Program-made: the position numbers and the translations under genes | In this document: positions 36,251 through 47,441 of the stretch, piece after piece | Layout: each line of letters starts with the position of its first letter | Position numbering within the stretch: the stretch's first letter is position 1 | Assembly (NCBI GenBank): GCA_949128115.1 | Contig: OX421966.1 | Coordinates: forward strand, 34,861,042-34,925,041 | DNA from: Anaspis maculata | Taxonomy: Eukaryota > Arthropoda > Insecta > Coleoptera > Scraptiidae | Direction: 5' to 3' | Length of the DNA stretch: 64,000 nt | The notes under the pieces: model-generated | What the model was told of the DNA's origin: nothing | What the model saw: only the letters and a program-made list of their open reading frames with translations | The model's database searches: none

Positions 36251-36713
36251 GCCCTCGTCCAGAGGGTAGAGAAAACAGCAAGAATTGGTCGCGTCACGAG
36301 TAAGCACTTCGTCAAGCTGACTACCGTCTCCACCGGCAAGAGCAGCAGCAACAGCAACGGACAGAACCCCCAACAACACCAACAACAACAGCAACAGCAC
36401 CAGGTCAACCAGCAGCAGCAGCAGGGTAACAACTGCTGCGTCACGACGACGGACAATCCTACGGCCCCCGCCAACAACAACGTCGTCAATTCGGGCGGCG
36501 GCAACAACACCAAGAAGAACAAAGGCGTGTTCGGGTTCGCAGCCGGCGGTGCCAAAACACAGCAGCAGAAGGAAGTGACCCCTGCTGCCGCCGCCAACAA
36601 AACACCGTCCCTAACGATGAACCACGTCACAGGACAGTACAGGCGCCGCAACAACGACGGCACACACCCCCAAAACAACATCGGCGAAGTCGAGGAGATG
36701 GAGACGCAAGAAG
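36251..36713 (+). CDS. Usp7: Q/N-rich 5' coding exon, probable alternative first exon of USP7
   Basis: The frame is open from an in-frame TGA at 36245 to donor GAAG|GTGAGC at 36713/36714, and its codon use is strongly coding-like. It encodes ALVQRVEKTARIGR, a Q/N-rich run, VFGFAAGGAKTQQQK, then MNHVTGQYRRRNNDG and EVEEMETQE. The only in-frame ATG is at 36617, giving MNHVTGQ. The longer reading needs an upstream exon joined at the possible acceptor GTGATCAG (36250) or a non-ATG start. The exon ends in phase 1, so joining to 55273 gives METQE-V-TTTESITD. A Q-rich N-terminus followed by an acidic ME-rich stretch also occurs in vertebrate USP7. Belonging to a separate gene is the main alternative. 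Confidence 0.55.
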
Positions 36714-38094
36714 GTGAGCCACGTTCATTTCCCTAGTTTTTTTTCATACTCATACTACCCGCCCAGAATCCCACGTGTCCTTGAAAGTGGCAATGGCACC
36801 CAAATCCGCACCCCTTGTGGCAGTCGGCGGGGTAAAGGGGGACGTACCCAGCAGTGTGACAGCCATCGCCATTGCCAACTTTCTATTTTAAAGTTCCGCC
36901 GCATTTTCGGAGCCACACGGTTCGGAACAATCGACGGAAAAATAATCGCTGCAGTTAGTTCTTCCCGATTTAGGATTTTCACGCACAGTATTAGTCAGTC
37001 GTCCCCCCAAACATGCGTATAATAACATTTCCTGGGGCCAAGGCCAAGTGAGGGTGGTGGTGGTGTTGTGGAAGCTCCACTGAACCGGTTGTTGTCGCAC
37101 CGCGAGTTGTCATCCGTCTGCGAAATGGTCGAGATCGGGAACGAGAACTGAGAGGCAGGCCACACGACGGAGAAACGTCAGTGATGTGGAAGGTGTGGAA
37201 ATCTCGTGAAAATTGTGTCGGGAGGTGAAAATGTCGAAGCCGAAAAGCGTGATTTGCAGATTTCTAAATCCGGGGTGGCCGGGTTGCCAATAATTGTGAC
37301 ACTCGTCCGACTACTCATCTTCACTTGTTTTCCTTCAAATCCAAGGTTGCCGGTTGACAGCTGTCAAGAGTGCGGGTCGGGATAAGTTAATTTTGCACAA
37401 TAACGATTTTTCAAAATAATTGTTTTGGTATTCTGATGAAATTCTAGAACGATGGTCACCTATTTTTCACTTTTTAAGGTACCAACCTAATGTCAAATCA
37501 AAATCGACTTTTCTAGAACATAATTTGTAATACATGATAATATGTAATCGAGTTTCAGTTATTGAACTATCGTTATCGAGTAACAAGTTAACTTACTTCC
37601 GTGGGCAAAATCAGTTTATTTAACTTCATTTTCGGGTTTACCCGCGGGCCTGAATGTGTCACCTTTGCGCCCTAGGGCATTTGGTGTTTAAACGTCAAAA
37701 GTGACAAATCCCATTGACAGGCATTTGTCAAAAAAGCTTGCGCTGGGTTTATACCTTAGATGAGATATACATATACAGGGTGATTCATGAGTGACCTTAC
37801 ATAGGCCAATGGGAGATAGAGGACTTCGAGGCGAGTCAGGATAAACAGAAGGAATTTTGTTTTCTCCATTAGTTACGAAGATACAGGGTGTTTTGTGTGT
37901 TTCGTATAAAACTTTGAAAAGCGATATTTTTGAAACGGCTAGAGATATTATGTTGATATTTACAAGTGATATTTCTCTGTTGGAACTTAAGAGTCCTCTG
38001 TACGCTCAGAGTGACTCCAACTAAAATGCTTCTAAATCGAAGCCGGTGATTTTCTTTGAACTGACATTTGGAGATTTCACTTCATATCTCTATA

Positions 38095-39231
38095 CAGGCT
38101 GTCCGTTTTTCGAGGCTAAGCAGGGGTATCTCGCTTATCTTTAGAGATGACGGCCTCGTGGCGCAGGTGGTTGTGTGGCTGCCTGCGGCCGCGAGAGCCC
38201 CGGGTTCGATTCCCGGAAGAAGTCTGGATGTTTGTGTTTGTCCAATTTGCAATTTTTCATGTAAATGTGATATTATAATAAAGGGCAAAAACTCCTATGG
38301 CCGGTGCAGGCCGATAAGGAGAAAAACATTTATTTTATTTTTTTATTTTTATCTTTAGAGATACAGAGTCGGTTAAATTAGAAAAAAGTTGCGAATTTTC
38401 ATGACGATCAATGATCCAAAAAGATATTTGACTTGCCAGTTTTGGTTTTCGAGATATCGAGAAAAAACAGAAATTTATAATTTTTGTTTTTATTTTTTAT
38501 TTGAAAAACGGTTGAAGGTAGCCTTTTCTAATTAAGACATTGTGAAGGCACATTTTACTAAGGGGAATTCATTGTTGCCAAAATCTACATTCTAGCTTTC
38601 AAAACAACCGAGATATGACATTCAACTGTTTTTCCTCTTATGGGCGTCATATTGGATTTTGACATTTTTGAATACAACATTTTTTTCTGGTCACAACAAT
38701 GTGTCACATGCCACTGTTAAATTCATGCTTCTGAGCAAAAAAAATTTTTTTTATTTTTCAAAGAGTGCTTTGGTAACAAAATCAGCACCGACAATAAAAA
38801 AAAACGTAAATGTTGAACATTTTTTCATTAATGACATGTGGCACATCGTTGTAACCAGAAAAGAATACCGTATTCAAAAATATCAAAATCCAATATGGCG
38901 CCCATTAGAGAAAAAAGTTGAATGTCGTATCTCGGTTGCTTTGAAAGCTGGAATAAAGATTTTGGCAGCTTTGGATTCCCCTTGAAAAAGTGCCCTGACA
39001 ATGTCTAGATGAGGAAAGGCCACCTTCAACCGTTTGTTGATTAAAAAATAAAAACAAAAATTCAAATTTCTGCTTCTTCACGATATCTCGAAAACGAAAA
39101 TCGATACGTCAAATTTCTTTTTGGATCATTGATCGTCATAAAAATGCGCAACTTTTTTCTAATTTAACCGACTTTGTATCTCTCAAGATAAGCGAGATAC
39201 CCATGCTTAGCCTCGAAAAACGGACACCCTG
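38095..39231. mobile_element. TA-flanked foldback, third level of the stack
   Basis: CAGGCTGTCCGTTTTTCGAG at 38095 is mirrored by CTCGAAAAACGGACACCCTG ending at 39231, each beside TA. The arms share GTATCTCGCTTATCTT and an ATTTTTGTTTTTATTTTTTA-type tract. The left arm is split by a SINE at 38149-38350. The frame at 38659-38985 lies in an arm and is not a gene. Confidence 0.87.
38149..38350 (+). mobile_element. tRNA-derived SINE, copy 2, with perfect target duplication
   Basis: The head GACGGCCTCGTGGCGCAGGT and B box CGGGTTCGATTCCCGG are followed by a body and a TTTATTTTATTTTTTT tail. The flanks ATCTTTAGAGAT at 38137-38148 and 38351-38362 are identical, so this is a real insertion into the foldback arm and the youngest event in the stack. 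Confidence 0.92.
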
Positions 39232-39875
39232 TATAAACATGTTAACAGAAAAAATCCGAGAACAACCGATCACAGCCGAAGATGGTCAAATCTTACGGGC
39301 GCCACCCTAGGGCCTTCATTTGACTTGAAACAAAAATCCTTTTTGCAGGATGGATTCTCAACAGTATTCTGCCCAATCGTACCGGGTGGTTTTTTAGTAA
39401 AAAAAATTCAGCTAAAAATATGGAGCTCCAAATTTTTGAGAATTTTTTTGATAATTTTCACAGCCAAATAACTTTGGCTCCAGATATTTCATTGGAAAAT
39501 CACCCGGTACGTTGGTGCAGAATACTGTAGAGAGTCCACCTTGGAGAAAGGAATTTTCTTTGAAGTCAAATAAAGGCCCTAGAATGGCGCCCGTAAAATT
39601 TGACTATCTTCGGCTGTGATCGGCTTTTCTCGGATTTTTTTCCTTCCACATGTTTTTATGGAGATATGAAGTGTAATCACCAAATACCAGTTGGAAGAAA
39701 ATCACCGCCCCCGATTGAGAGGCCTTTTAGTCAGAGCTGCTTTAAGCGTACAGAGGACTCTTAAGGTGCGTTCAGTCAGCTTATTTAGTTGCAAGTTTTA
39801 ATTTTAGTCGCAAGCGCAGCGTCGCCCATTGGCTCTTATGAACCAGCCTCCTCAGAACAGTCAATAAGCAATGCT

Positions 39876-40213
39876 AAAATTTGTGGGTAAGTTTCCATTT
39901 TCGACCGGACATGATCGACTTATTGTTTGATAGAATTTATTCAAATTCATTTTTTGACGTGTCTCTGTTGAATTGAAGGGCCTGGTTGAAGGAAAAATTC
40001 CAGAGCCAACCTTTTTTTATGACAAAATCGAGAATGAAACTCAACAATAGACTCGATTTGGTCGAAAAAAAAAATCTTTGGCTATGGAATTTTTCTTCCA
40101 ACCAAGCCCTTCTATTCCACAGAGATAAGCTAAAAAATGAATTTGAATGAATTCAATCAAATAATGAGTCAATTATGTCCAGTCGAAAATAGAAACTTAC
40201 CCATAAATTTTGC
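39876..40213. repeat. 338-bp inverted repeat
   Basis: AAATTTGTGGGTAAGTTTCC at the left is mirrored by GAAACTTACCCATAAATTTT at the right. Inner arms share GACTTATTGTTTGAT and GGCCTGGTTGAAGGAAAAAT. It lies beside a partial copy (39765-39870) of the MITE found complete at 55744-55907. Confidence 0.75.
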
Positions 40214-41827
40214 TTCTGATTTTATTGTCGAAACGGTTTAGGTGTGCCATCTAAATTGAAGAGTGATTCTTGAAGCATTTTTTCTTAGCTTTCCGAATCC
40301 GATAGCAGTTTTCTAGAAAAGCGGTCAGAACATGTACTTTTTGATCAAATAACAAATAGGCACATTTCTTCTAGCCCGGCCCTGGATTTTGATTTACCAG
40401 GTATGGCTTCGGGGTAAGTTCCAGTACAGAAACATTATTGGTAAATTTCAACAGAATACCTTTTGCCGTTTCAGAAATATCGCTTATCAAAGTTTCATAC
40501 GAAACACACAAAACACCTGTATCTTCGTAACCAATGGAGAAAACAAAATTTCTTCTGTTTATCCTGGCTTGCCTCGAAGTCCTCTATCTCCCATTAGCCT
40601 ATGTAAGGTCACTCATGAATCACCCTGTATACAGGTGATCTGAACTCGCCGTAAAGAGAAGTCCAGGACAGTTTGGGGCGAGATTTGGGGAAATGCTTCA
40701 AACGAGGCTTCAAGAGTGCCAAAAAATCGAGCAAAGAATATTGTAAATGAAAAGGTTTAAATTTTTTTGGAGAAATGGGGGCCGCCTCTTGGCTTCAAAC
40801 CCCTTTATCTTCGTTATTTCAAATGATTTTTTAATACACTTCAGAGCAGACTCAAGAGAATTTTTTGGAACCATTTTGAATTTTTTCACCAGTCAGGGAT
40901 ACAGGGTGAGTCATGAGCTTTGAAAGATCGGTGTTCTTCATAAGTGCACGCAGAAAGTGATGTTTGAAGAATACGGATTTTCAAAATTTATGACTCACCC
41001 TCAGTAAACAAAATAAATGAGTAAGTAATAAATACGAGAATAAATATAATTTTTAAAACACGTTCAACAGTTCGACAAAATGTCGGTGACAGTTACCTTC
41101 ACTTCATTTCTCAAATTTTGATGAAAAAAAGTCCTAAACCACTCAGAATAGTGTTTAAAATAAGAATTCAGAATAAAAAATGCGGACCTTCCCTGCAGTT
41201 CCTTGTTCTCCCTTAGATAATGTGATGGTAATAGGAACTGTCTGGGAAAGGGAGCAACTAGAAGAAGGAGAAAAGGAGAAAGGACTACGCATCACTTGAT
41301 CCTGTTGTGTGGCGTGCGCTCGAGAGAATAGCGCGAGTGCGACGCAATATTTACCTTGGAATAGAGGAATTTTGTGCAGATGCTACGTGCTGTGGTTCGT
41401 TCGAGATTTCGTTGCTAGTGAGTCGAAATAAAGATGGACTAAAGGTAACTGTCATCAAAATGTCTTTTAGTCCCACCCTTCGACCTCCTAGATTTCCAAA
41501 AACAGAAGAACTAAATTTTTCAGTATTTCATTTTGGATTTTTGACGGCTAGTTCAGAACACCTTAGATATTTTGCAACTGAAAGTATGTAGGTAAGTATG
41601 TACAGGGCGGTACAGGTGTTTACGTATAAATTATACCCCCCCTTCTGGAGACATGCCCTTAACTCTTTGAAGTACGGTGGATTATGAAGTAAGCCTCGAA
41701 ATAAGCCACTTAGGCCGTCTTAGGCCCAGTCGCTTAACTACTTCGAGTTTAATTTTAAACTTGGTTTGGTTGCCACAGATTTAATTGTTAGAACAATTAT
41801 TTCCACAGTAACCAATCCGGGTTTTAA

Positions 41828-42378
41828 GGGGTTTCTGATGTGGCTAAAAAAGTTGTTGACGGGAATCGGTTTTATTTAATTTTTTTCGTCAAATAGAAAC
41901 TCTTCCAAAATGAAAATGTACGGGCATTGCTATCAAATTTTAAAAATTTCCAATTTTTTATTTTTATTTTTGAAAATTCAAAAACCAGATAGCATCGACA
42001 ATGCATCTTTCTTCAAGGAAGTCGCATGCCAAATTTGAACTTTTTATTTTCAAGAAAAAGGTATCAAAAATGATTTCTCGAAGACATGAAAAAGTGAATT
42101 AGTAGAAATCATTTTTGGTACCTTTTTTTTGAAAATAAAAAGTTCAAATTTGACATGCGACTTCTTTGAAGAAAGATGCATTGTCAATGCTACCTGGTTT
42201 TTGAATTTTCAAAAATCAAAAAAGACAATTTTCAAAAATTTTTGGAAATTTTCAAAATTTATAGCAATGCCCGTACATTTTCTTTTTGAAAGAGTTTCTA
42301 CCGAGGTTACTACTTGAGGAAAAAAATAAATAAAAACCGATTCCCGACAAGAACTTTTTTAGTCGCATCAGAAACCCC
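41828..42378. mobile_element. TTAA-flanked foldback, GGGGTTTCTGATG ends, copy 1
   Basis: GGGGTTTCTGATGTGGCTAA at the left is mirrored by TAGTCGCATCAGAAACCCC at the right. TTAA lies at 41824-41827 and 42379-42382. The arms share TTGTTGACGGGAATCGG and GAAAATGTACGGGCATTGCT. Copy 2 is at 46916-47441. The right TTAA is also the left TTAA of the next element. Confidence 0.87.
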
Positions 42379-42382
42379 TTAA

Positions 42383-43014
42383 GAGTCCCCTGTACGCTTA
42401 AAGCAGCTCCGACTAAAAGGCCTCTAAAACGAAGGCGGTGATTCTCTTTCAACTGGTATTTGGTGATTAGACTTCATATCTCCATAAAAACATGTGAAAG
42501 AAAAAAATCCGAGAAAAGCCGATCACAGCCGAAGATAGTCAAATTTTACGGGCGCCATCCTAGGGCCTTTATTTGACTTGGAAAGAAAATTCCTTTTTTT
42601 AAGGTGGACTCTCTACAATATTCTGTACCAACGTACCGGGTGATTTTTTGATAAAATATCTGGAGCCGAAGTTATTTGGCTCTGAAAATTATTTAAAAAA
42701 TGCTCAAAAATTTGGAGCTTTATATCTTCAGCTGAAAATTTTCCACTAAAAAACCACCCGGTACGATTGTGCAGAATACTGTTGAGAGTCCATCCTGAAA
42801 AAAGGATTATTGTTTCAAGTCAAATAAAGGCCCCAGGGTGGCGCGCGTAAGATTTGACTATCTTCGGCTGTGATCGGTTTTTCTCGGATTTTTTCACGTT
42901 AACATGTTTATATAGAGATATGAAGTGGAATCTCCAAATGCCAGTTCAAAGAAAATCACCTGCTTTGATTTAGAAGCATTTTAGTTGGAGCCACTCTGAG
43001 CGTACAGAGGACTC
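42383..43014. mobile_element. TTAA-flanked foldback of the GAGTCCYCTGTACGC family
   Basis: GAGTCCCCTGTACGCTTAAA is mirrored by GAGCGTACAGAGGACTC. TTAA is at 42379-42382 and 43015-43018. The arms are close to those at 37991-39760 outside its nested insert, so this copy shows the uninterrupted length, 632 bp. Confidence 0.88.
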
Positions 43015-43444
43015 TTAAGTTGAACTTGAACTGAACAATTTGGCGTTAGTTTTACATCTTCGAGGTACAGTGATGCAAATTTTAACCCACTTTTTAAGTT
43101 TTTTTTTTGAGATGTAAGTCGGTTTCAAATAATAAAAATAAACAATAAGAATAAAAATTTAACCCTCCTTTTTTCAAACATACGGTAAAAAATTTATAAA
43201 AATATTTCTTGTCATTCTTTTTCCTTTTTTTTTAATTTGATCAAAGTTCGAATTGTGTTTTCTTAGTTCAGAAATAAAATATATTCTCGTGCCTCTAGGG
43301 AGTCTAGGGTTTATTTTGCACTTAATTTTCCGTACCTGAAAAAATTGAACATAATTTTAAAAACTAAAAATTATTCTTGCTTACATGATTTTTTCCGTCA
43401 GTTTCGAATCTGTCCACTAAAGTTTTCTGTGGTTTATCGCTTAC

Positions 43445-43894
43445 CAGGGTTGTCAGATATATATCAAGTGATATATATCACAATAAATATCACGATATAT
43501 ATCATGATATATATCCGACAAATATGTTGCGCAATGGAGTTTATTTGAAGCATTGTGATCTGCGAAATTGGGTTTTATGCTTTACGCATGCAGCACGTCT
43601 CTTTGTCTCGACTTGTTTTCCGTTCAGAATGAATTTAATTTCGATTTATTGTAAATATAAATAACATTGATAATATTATGATCGATATGATATTATGAAT
43701 TTATTTACAAAAATCGATATAATTATGTATTATCTAATTTTTGTCCAAGTAGTGTTTGTTTTAATTTCAGACTTGAACATTACCTGAAAATCAAAATTTC
43801 AAGAAAATATCAAAATATCGGATATCTATCGAATATATCAATAAATATCCGATATTATGATATTTTGATATTTATATGATATTTTCCAACCCTG
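43445..43894. mobile_element. 450-bp hAT-like element, extremely AT-rich
   Basis: The ends are CAGGGTTGTCAGATATATAT and, inverted, GATATTTTCCAACCCTG. A perfect 8-bp duplication, TCGCTTAC, flanks it at 43437-43444 and 43895-43902. Much of both ends is ATATATC/GATATAT sequence able to form small hairpins. There is no transposase. Confidence 0.88.
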
Positions 43895-43998
43895 TCGCTT
43901 ACAGGTTGAAACATCGAAAATTACCTCGAATTGGACACTTTGTATTTCAATACATATTGAAGTCGATTTCGCTTTTCATTCTGATTATTATAAATATA

Positions 43999-44572
43999 CA
44001 GGGTGTTTCAGTTTTAATCGAGCAAACTAAATTCTCCTCATCCTCCTGATTCAGAAAAATATAACATACATGCCTTTCACTCGTTTCCTAAGAAAGATAC
44101 AGGGTGTCACAGTTGATTTTTTTCGGTTTTCAAAATTTTGTAACTTGAGAACCGTTCAACCATAGTAGCTGAAATTTAGCATAGACTGGTTTGTCGGAAC
44201 CGTCTACCTACCTGCCAAATTTTGAAAGAATCCAACCAGTGGCGTAGGAGTTATGGGGGGTCATTATTTATCAAGGTTCTACAGATGCTACCAAAATAAT
44301 GACCTCCCATAGCTTCTACGCCACTGGTTGGATTCTTTCAAAATTTGGCAGGTAGGTAGACGGTTCCGACAAACCAGTCTATGCTAAATTTCAGCTACTA
44401 TGGTTGAACGGTTCTCAAGTTACAAAATTTTGAGAACCGAAAAAAATCAACTGTGACACCCTGTATCTTTCTTAGGAAACGAGTGAAAGGCATGTATGTT
44501 ATATTTTTCTGAATCAGGAGGATGAGGAGAATTTTATCCCAAAGTTTGCTCGATTAAAACTGAAACACCCTG
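43999..44572. mobile_element. 574-bp near-perfect palindrome, CAGGGTGTTTCAGTTTTAAT ends
   Basis: Arms of about 270 bp differ by one 12-bp indel near the tip and a handful of substitutions. TA flanks both ends. A second CAGGGTGTCACAGTTGATTT motif occurs inside each arm, suggesting a shorter ancestral end. The arms carry GAGAACCGTTCAACCATAGT, related to the block in the other TA-flanked foldbacks. Confidence 0.92.
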
Positions 44573-45241
44573 TATATCACACTTGATAGGTTGATTCACA
44601 AAACACATGTGGAATAATCTGTTGAAATTTGAATTTTTTTTCTAAAATTAAATAATATCGAAAAATATTTTTTTGTTGAGTTGAGTCAGGTGAAAGTTTC
44701 TGATTATTTTAGATTAATAGTTACGTGAACACCCTTTACAGTGGAGAGCGCGGAATTTCGTAAATCAAGTTTGTTGTCATTCCAAGAAAATCGTCGTCAT
44801 GTCTGTTGCGGTACTTTCATGGTAGCATCCTTCCTGCAACGCCCTTGCATAGCTATTTATGTATTAAGGGAATTATAACGATGATAATAGCCGAGGGCAA
44901 CAGACCACCCCGAGGGCCCTTTACATGGGCGATGTACATACATTGTACATGTATGCTCATTAACTAAAATGGAAAACTAAAAATCCTGAAATTGAGTACA
45001 TACTCATAGTGAATGTACTTGATAATTTTTAATACACAATAATTTTTTTCTTGTCACAGTTCAACTAACTATTTTATTTGTCAGTTTCATAACATTTTTC
45101 ATGTAATTTCCAAATATGAAACAGTATTGTGAAAAAAGATGCACGCGTTACTTTTCACGGTTGATAAAAAGTTTAGAACAAAAATTTGAATTTGTTAATT
45201 GCAGTTTGCAGTTTCCAAATTTATCAAGGGTCAATACTGAA

Positions 45242-45357
45242 GAGTGATCGAATAAATTTCTCCTCAAAGTAGTCCTCGGTCTCCTTGCTGGCTACGTTTT
45301 TCCGCCAGATTTTCAGGAATCATAGGCGCCTTGAAGAGAAATTTATTCGATCACTCG
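45242..45357. mobile_element. 116-bp MITE
   Basis: GAGTGATCGAATAAATTTCT at the left is mirrored by AGAAATTTATTCGATCACTC at the right. The stem is about 28 bp and the loop contains GCTGGCTACGTTTTTCCGCC. No duplicated flank is obvious. Confidence 0.75.
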
Positions 45358-45633
45358 TTACAATTTACTTGTCACATTTGACTAGATTCTATTCATCAAT
45401 TCGAAAAATATGGATTACCAAATTACATCGCTCGAAATACTTGAAGCGAGACTTGAGTTCTTGAGTAGTTATTTTTTCATGTAGTTTTTGAATGTCAAAC
45501 TAAATTTTGAAAAATATGCATACATGGTGACTCTTTTCGACATAAACCCAATAGACAAAAACTTCAAGTTCGACCCTGCTGTTTTCGAACTCATTGATGG
45601 GGTGGTGGATCAAGTATCAGTACTAGAACATAT

Positions 45634-45847
45634 ATATCCCATACTCTTTCTATTTTCAGTAGAATGACTTTTTGGAACAAAAATAAAGTGAAAAGCTGGG
45701 AGGCTACGACTACGGCTGATGGCACCTGCAAAGTTTTGGAGCGAAACTATCAGCGGCCGACGGCCGTACTCTCCCAGCGCTTCAGCTTGTCACTTTATTT
45801 TTGCCCCAAAAAGTCATTCTACTGAAAATAGAAAGTGTATGGGATAT
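45634..45847. mobile_element. MITE with TTTTCAGTAGAATGACTTTT ends, copy 2
   Basis: ATATCCCATACTCTTTCTAT at the left is mirrored by ATAGAAAGTGTATGGGATAT at the right. It shares AATGACTTTTTGGARCAAAA and CCTGCAAAGTTTTGGAGCG with copy 1 at 16401-16590. Confidence 0.83.
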
Positions 45848-46502
45848 GTGTCAAATTTCAATTGATAATGTCAAAAAGATATGACTTGCCAAAAATTTTG
45901 ACAAATTACATGAATCACCCTGATCTCCGAAACGGAGGACCTTGAAAATTTTCAGAGCCAGATTTTGATACGCCTTGAAAACTTTACTTGTCCTTGAGCT
46001 ATCTATGTCGGTTTGCTGGCGAAACACCCTGTAGGTATAATGACGCCACTTGGCTTCCAGCAGATCGTTTTACTTGTTTTGTAAGTAATGCCAACCTAAC
46101 GTATTGTCAAAAAAGTCCCTCCCAAACATCATGCGCGGTTGACATTGTTGCACAATCTGACACAACCTTGACCTTGCCAACTGTCAACAGGCAATCAACG
46201 ATATTCTCAATCAACGATCAGAAAACGCTGTAAAGATGGGGGTTGAGGCTATATTATGTTGATGAAATCACTATACGTCAGACTTTTTGTGACTACCATA
46301 GACCAGAACTATACAAAATCCCCAAAATTGCTGCTAGCAGCATTACGTACAAACCCCCCTCTAAACCAATTATTGCGTTTATATGACAGTTATGATCCAG
46401 TCCGAGCTTAAACCGGTCTCCTTGGTCCACTTCCAATAGCGATCCAGCTAGATCATCGGTTCTACAGAGGAGGTAAGTACCCGTTTACATATTCAGTCTT
46501 GA

Positions 46503-46637
46503 AGCTGTATTATACTACACAATTTCTTACAATTTCTTGAACAATCTGTCAAATCAACAATCAAGTTCATTGTTTTTTGACACTATTTTGGCAGATGGTT
46601 CAAGAAATTGTAAGAAATTGTGCAGTGTAATACAGCT
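46503..46637. mobile_element. 135-bp MITE
   Basis: AGCTGTATTATACTACACAA at the left is mirrored by TTGTGCAGTGTAATACAGCT at the right. The arms continue through ATTTCTTACAATTTCTTGAA, about 42 bp in all. Confidence 0.75.
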
Positions 46638-46915
46638 ATTACAACACTAATTTTCATTTAAACCGATCTAACTCGCTCATATAAACGTAGTAAATGAAAT
46701 TAAAAAAATCGATGACATGGAACGTGTCGAGCGGACAAAAGTATCGAGGGTATCATTACAGCCGGAATATACGTTTTAGTTACCACAGAATCACCCCCTC
46801 ACGATTATAAAGAACGTACGGTAGTAACACGTAGTGCACATTTAACTTCATTTAAGTTTTGAAGTAAACCTAAACTAAACAGTTAACGTAAACAGGGCGT
46901 ATTCTATTCCGTTGA

Positions 46916-47441
46916 GGGGTTTCTGATGCGACTAAAAAAGTTGTTGACGTTGACGGGAATCGTTTTTTTTTCTTGAAGTAGAAACTCCTTCGTCTAAGAG
47001 AAAATGTACGGAAAATGCCGAGGCCAATGCTATCTTTTCAAAATTTCCAATTCTTTTTGAAATTTTTTGATTTTGATTTTTGAATATTTAAAAATTAGAT
47101 AACAACGCACATACACTTTTCTTCAAGAAAGTCGCATGCCAAATTTGAACTTTCTATTTAAAAAAAAGGTACCAAAATGATTTTTACTAATTCACTTTTT
47201 CATGTCTTATCTACGAGAAATCATTTCAACAAAAAATTCAAATTTAGCATGCGACTTTCTTGAAGAAAGATGTATGTGCGTTGCTATCTAGTTTTAAAAT
47301 TTTCAAAAATCAAAATCAAAAATATTGAAAAATTTCAAAATTTGATACCATTGCCGGTACATTTTCTCTTTGAAAGAGTTTCTGCTTGAAGAAAAAAAAA
47401 CGATTCCCGCCAACAACTTTTTTAGTCGCATCAGAAACCCC
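46916..47441. mobile_element. Foldback, GGGGTTTCTGATGCGAC ends, copy 2
   Basis: GGGGTTTCTGATGCGACTAA is mirrored by TTAGTCGCATCAGAAACCCC. Both flanks read TTGA rather than TTAA (46912-46915, 47442-47445), which would be a one-base variant of the piggyBac-type target. The arms match copy 1 at 41828-42378. Confidence 0.85.

Larger units (their letters stand above)
37991..39760. mobile_element. TTAA-flanked foldback, second level of the stack
   Basis: GAGTCCTCTGTACGCTCAGA at the left is mirrored by AAGCGTACAGAGGACTC at the right. TTAA is present on both sides (37987-37990 and 39761-39764), the piggyBac-type target. The arms match the elements at 17259, 42383 and 62499. The left arm is interrupted at 38095 by a third insertion. 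Confidence 0.85.
37774..40629. mobile_element. Outermost foldback of a nested stack, CAGGGTGATTCATGAG ends
   Basis: The left arm 37774-37986 (TACAGGGTGATTCATGAGTG) mirrors the right arm 40400-40629 (CACTCATGAATCACCCTGTA), with TA at both tips. The arms share GAGATAGAGGACTTCGAGGC and ATAAACAGAAG. About 2.4 kb of younger insertions separate the arms, including 37991-39760 and the partial MITE copy at 39765. Confidence 0.85.

Noticed and set aside
36172..36681. 169-codon minus-strand frame opposite the Q/N-rich exon
   Set aside because: It is the complement of the plus-strand coding exon (CAG repeats read as CTG), with no start or splice support of its own.
41307..41591. 94-codon frame with a donor-like AAAGGTAACT at its middle
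   Set aside because: No homology or acceptor was recognised; a non-coding first exon remains possible but unsupported.
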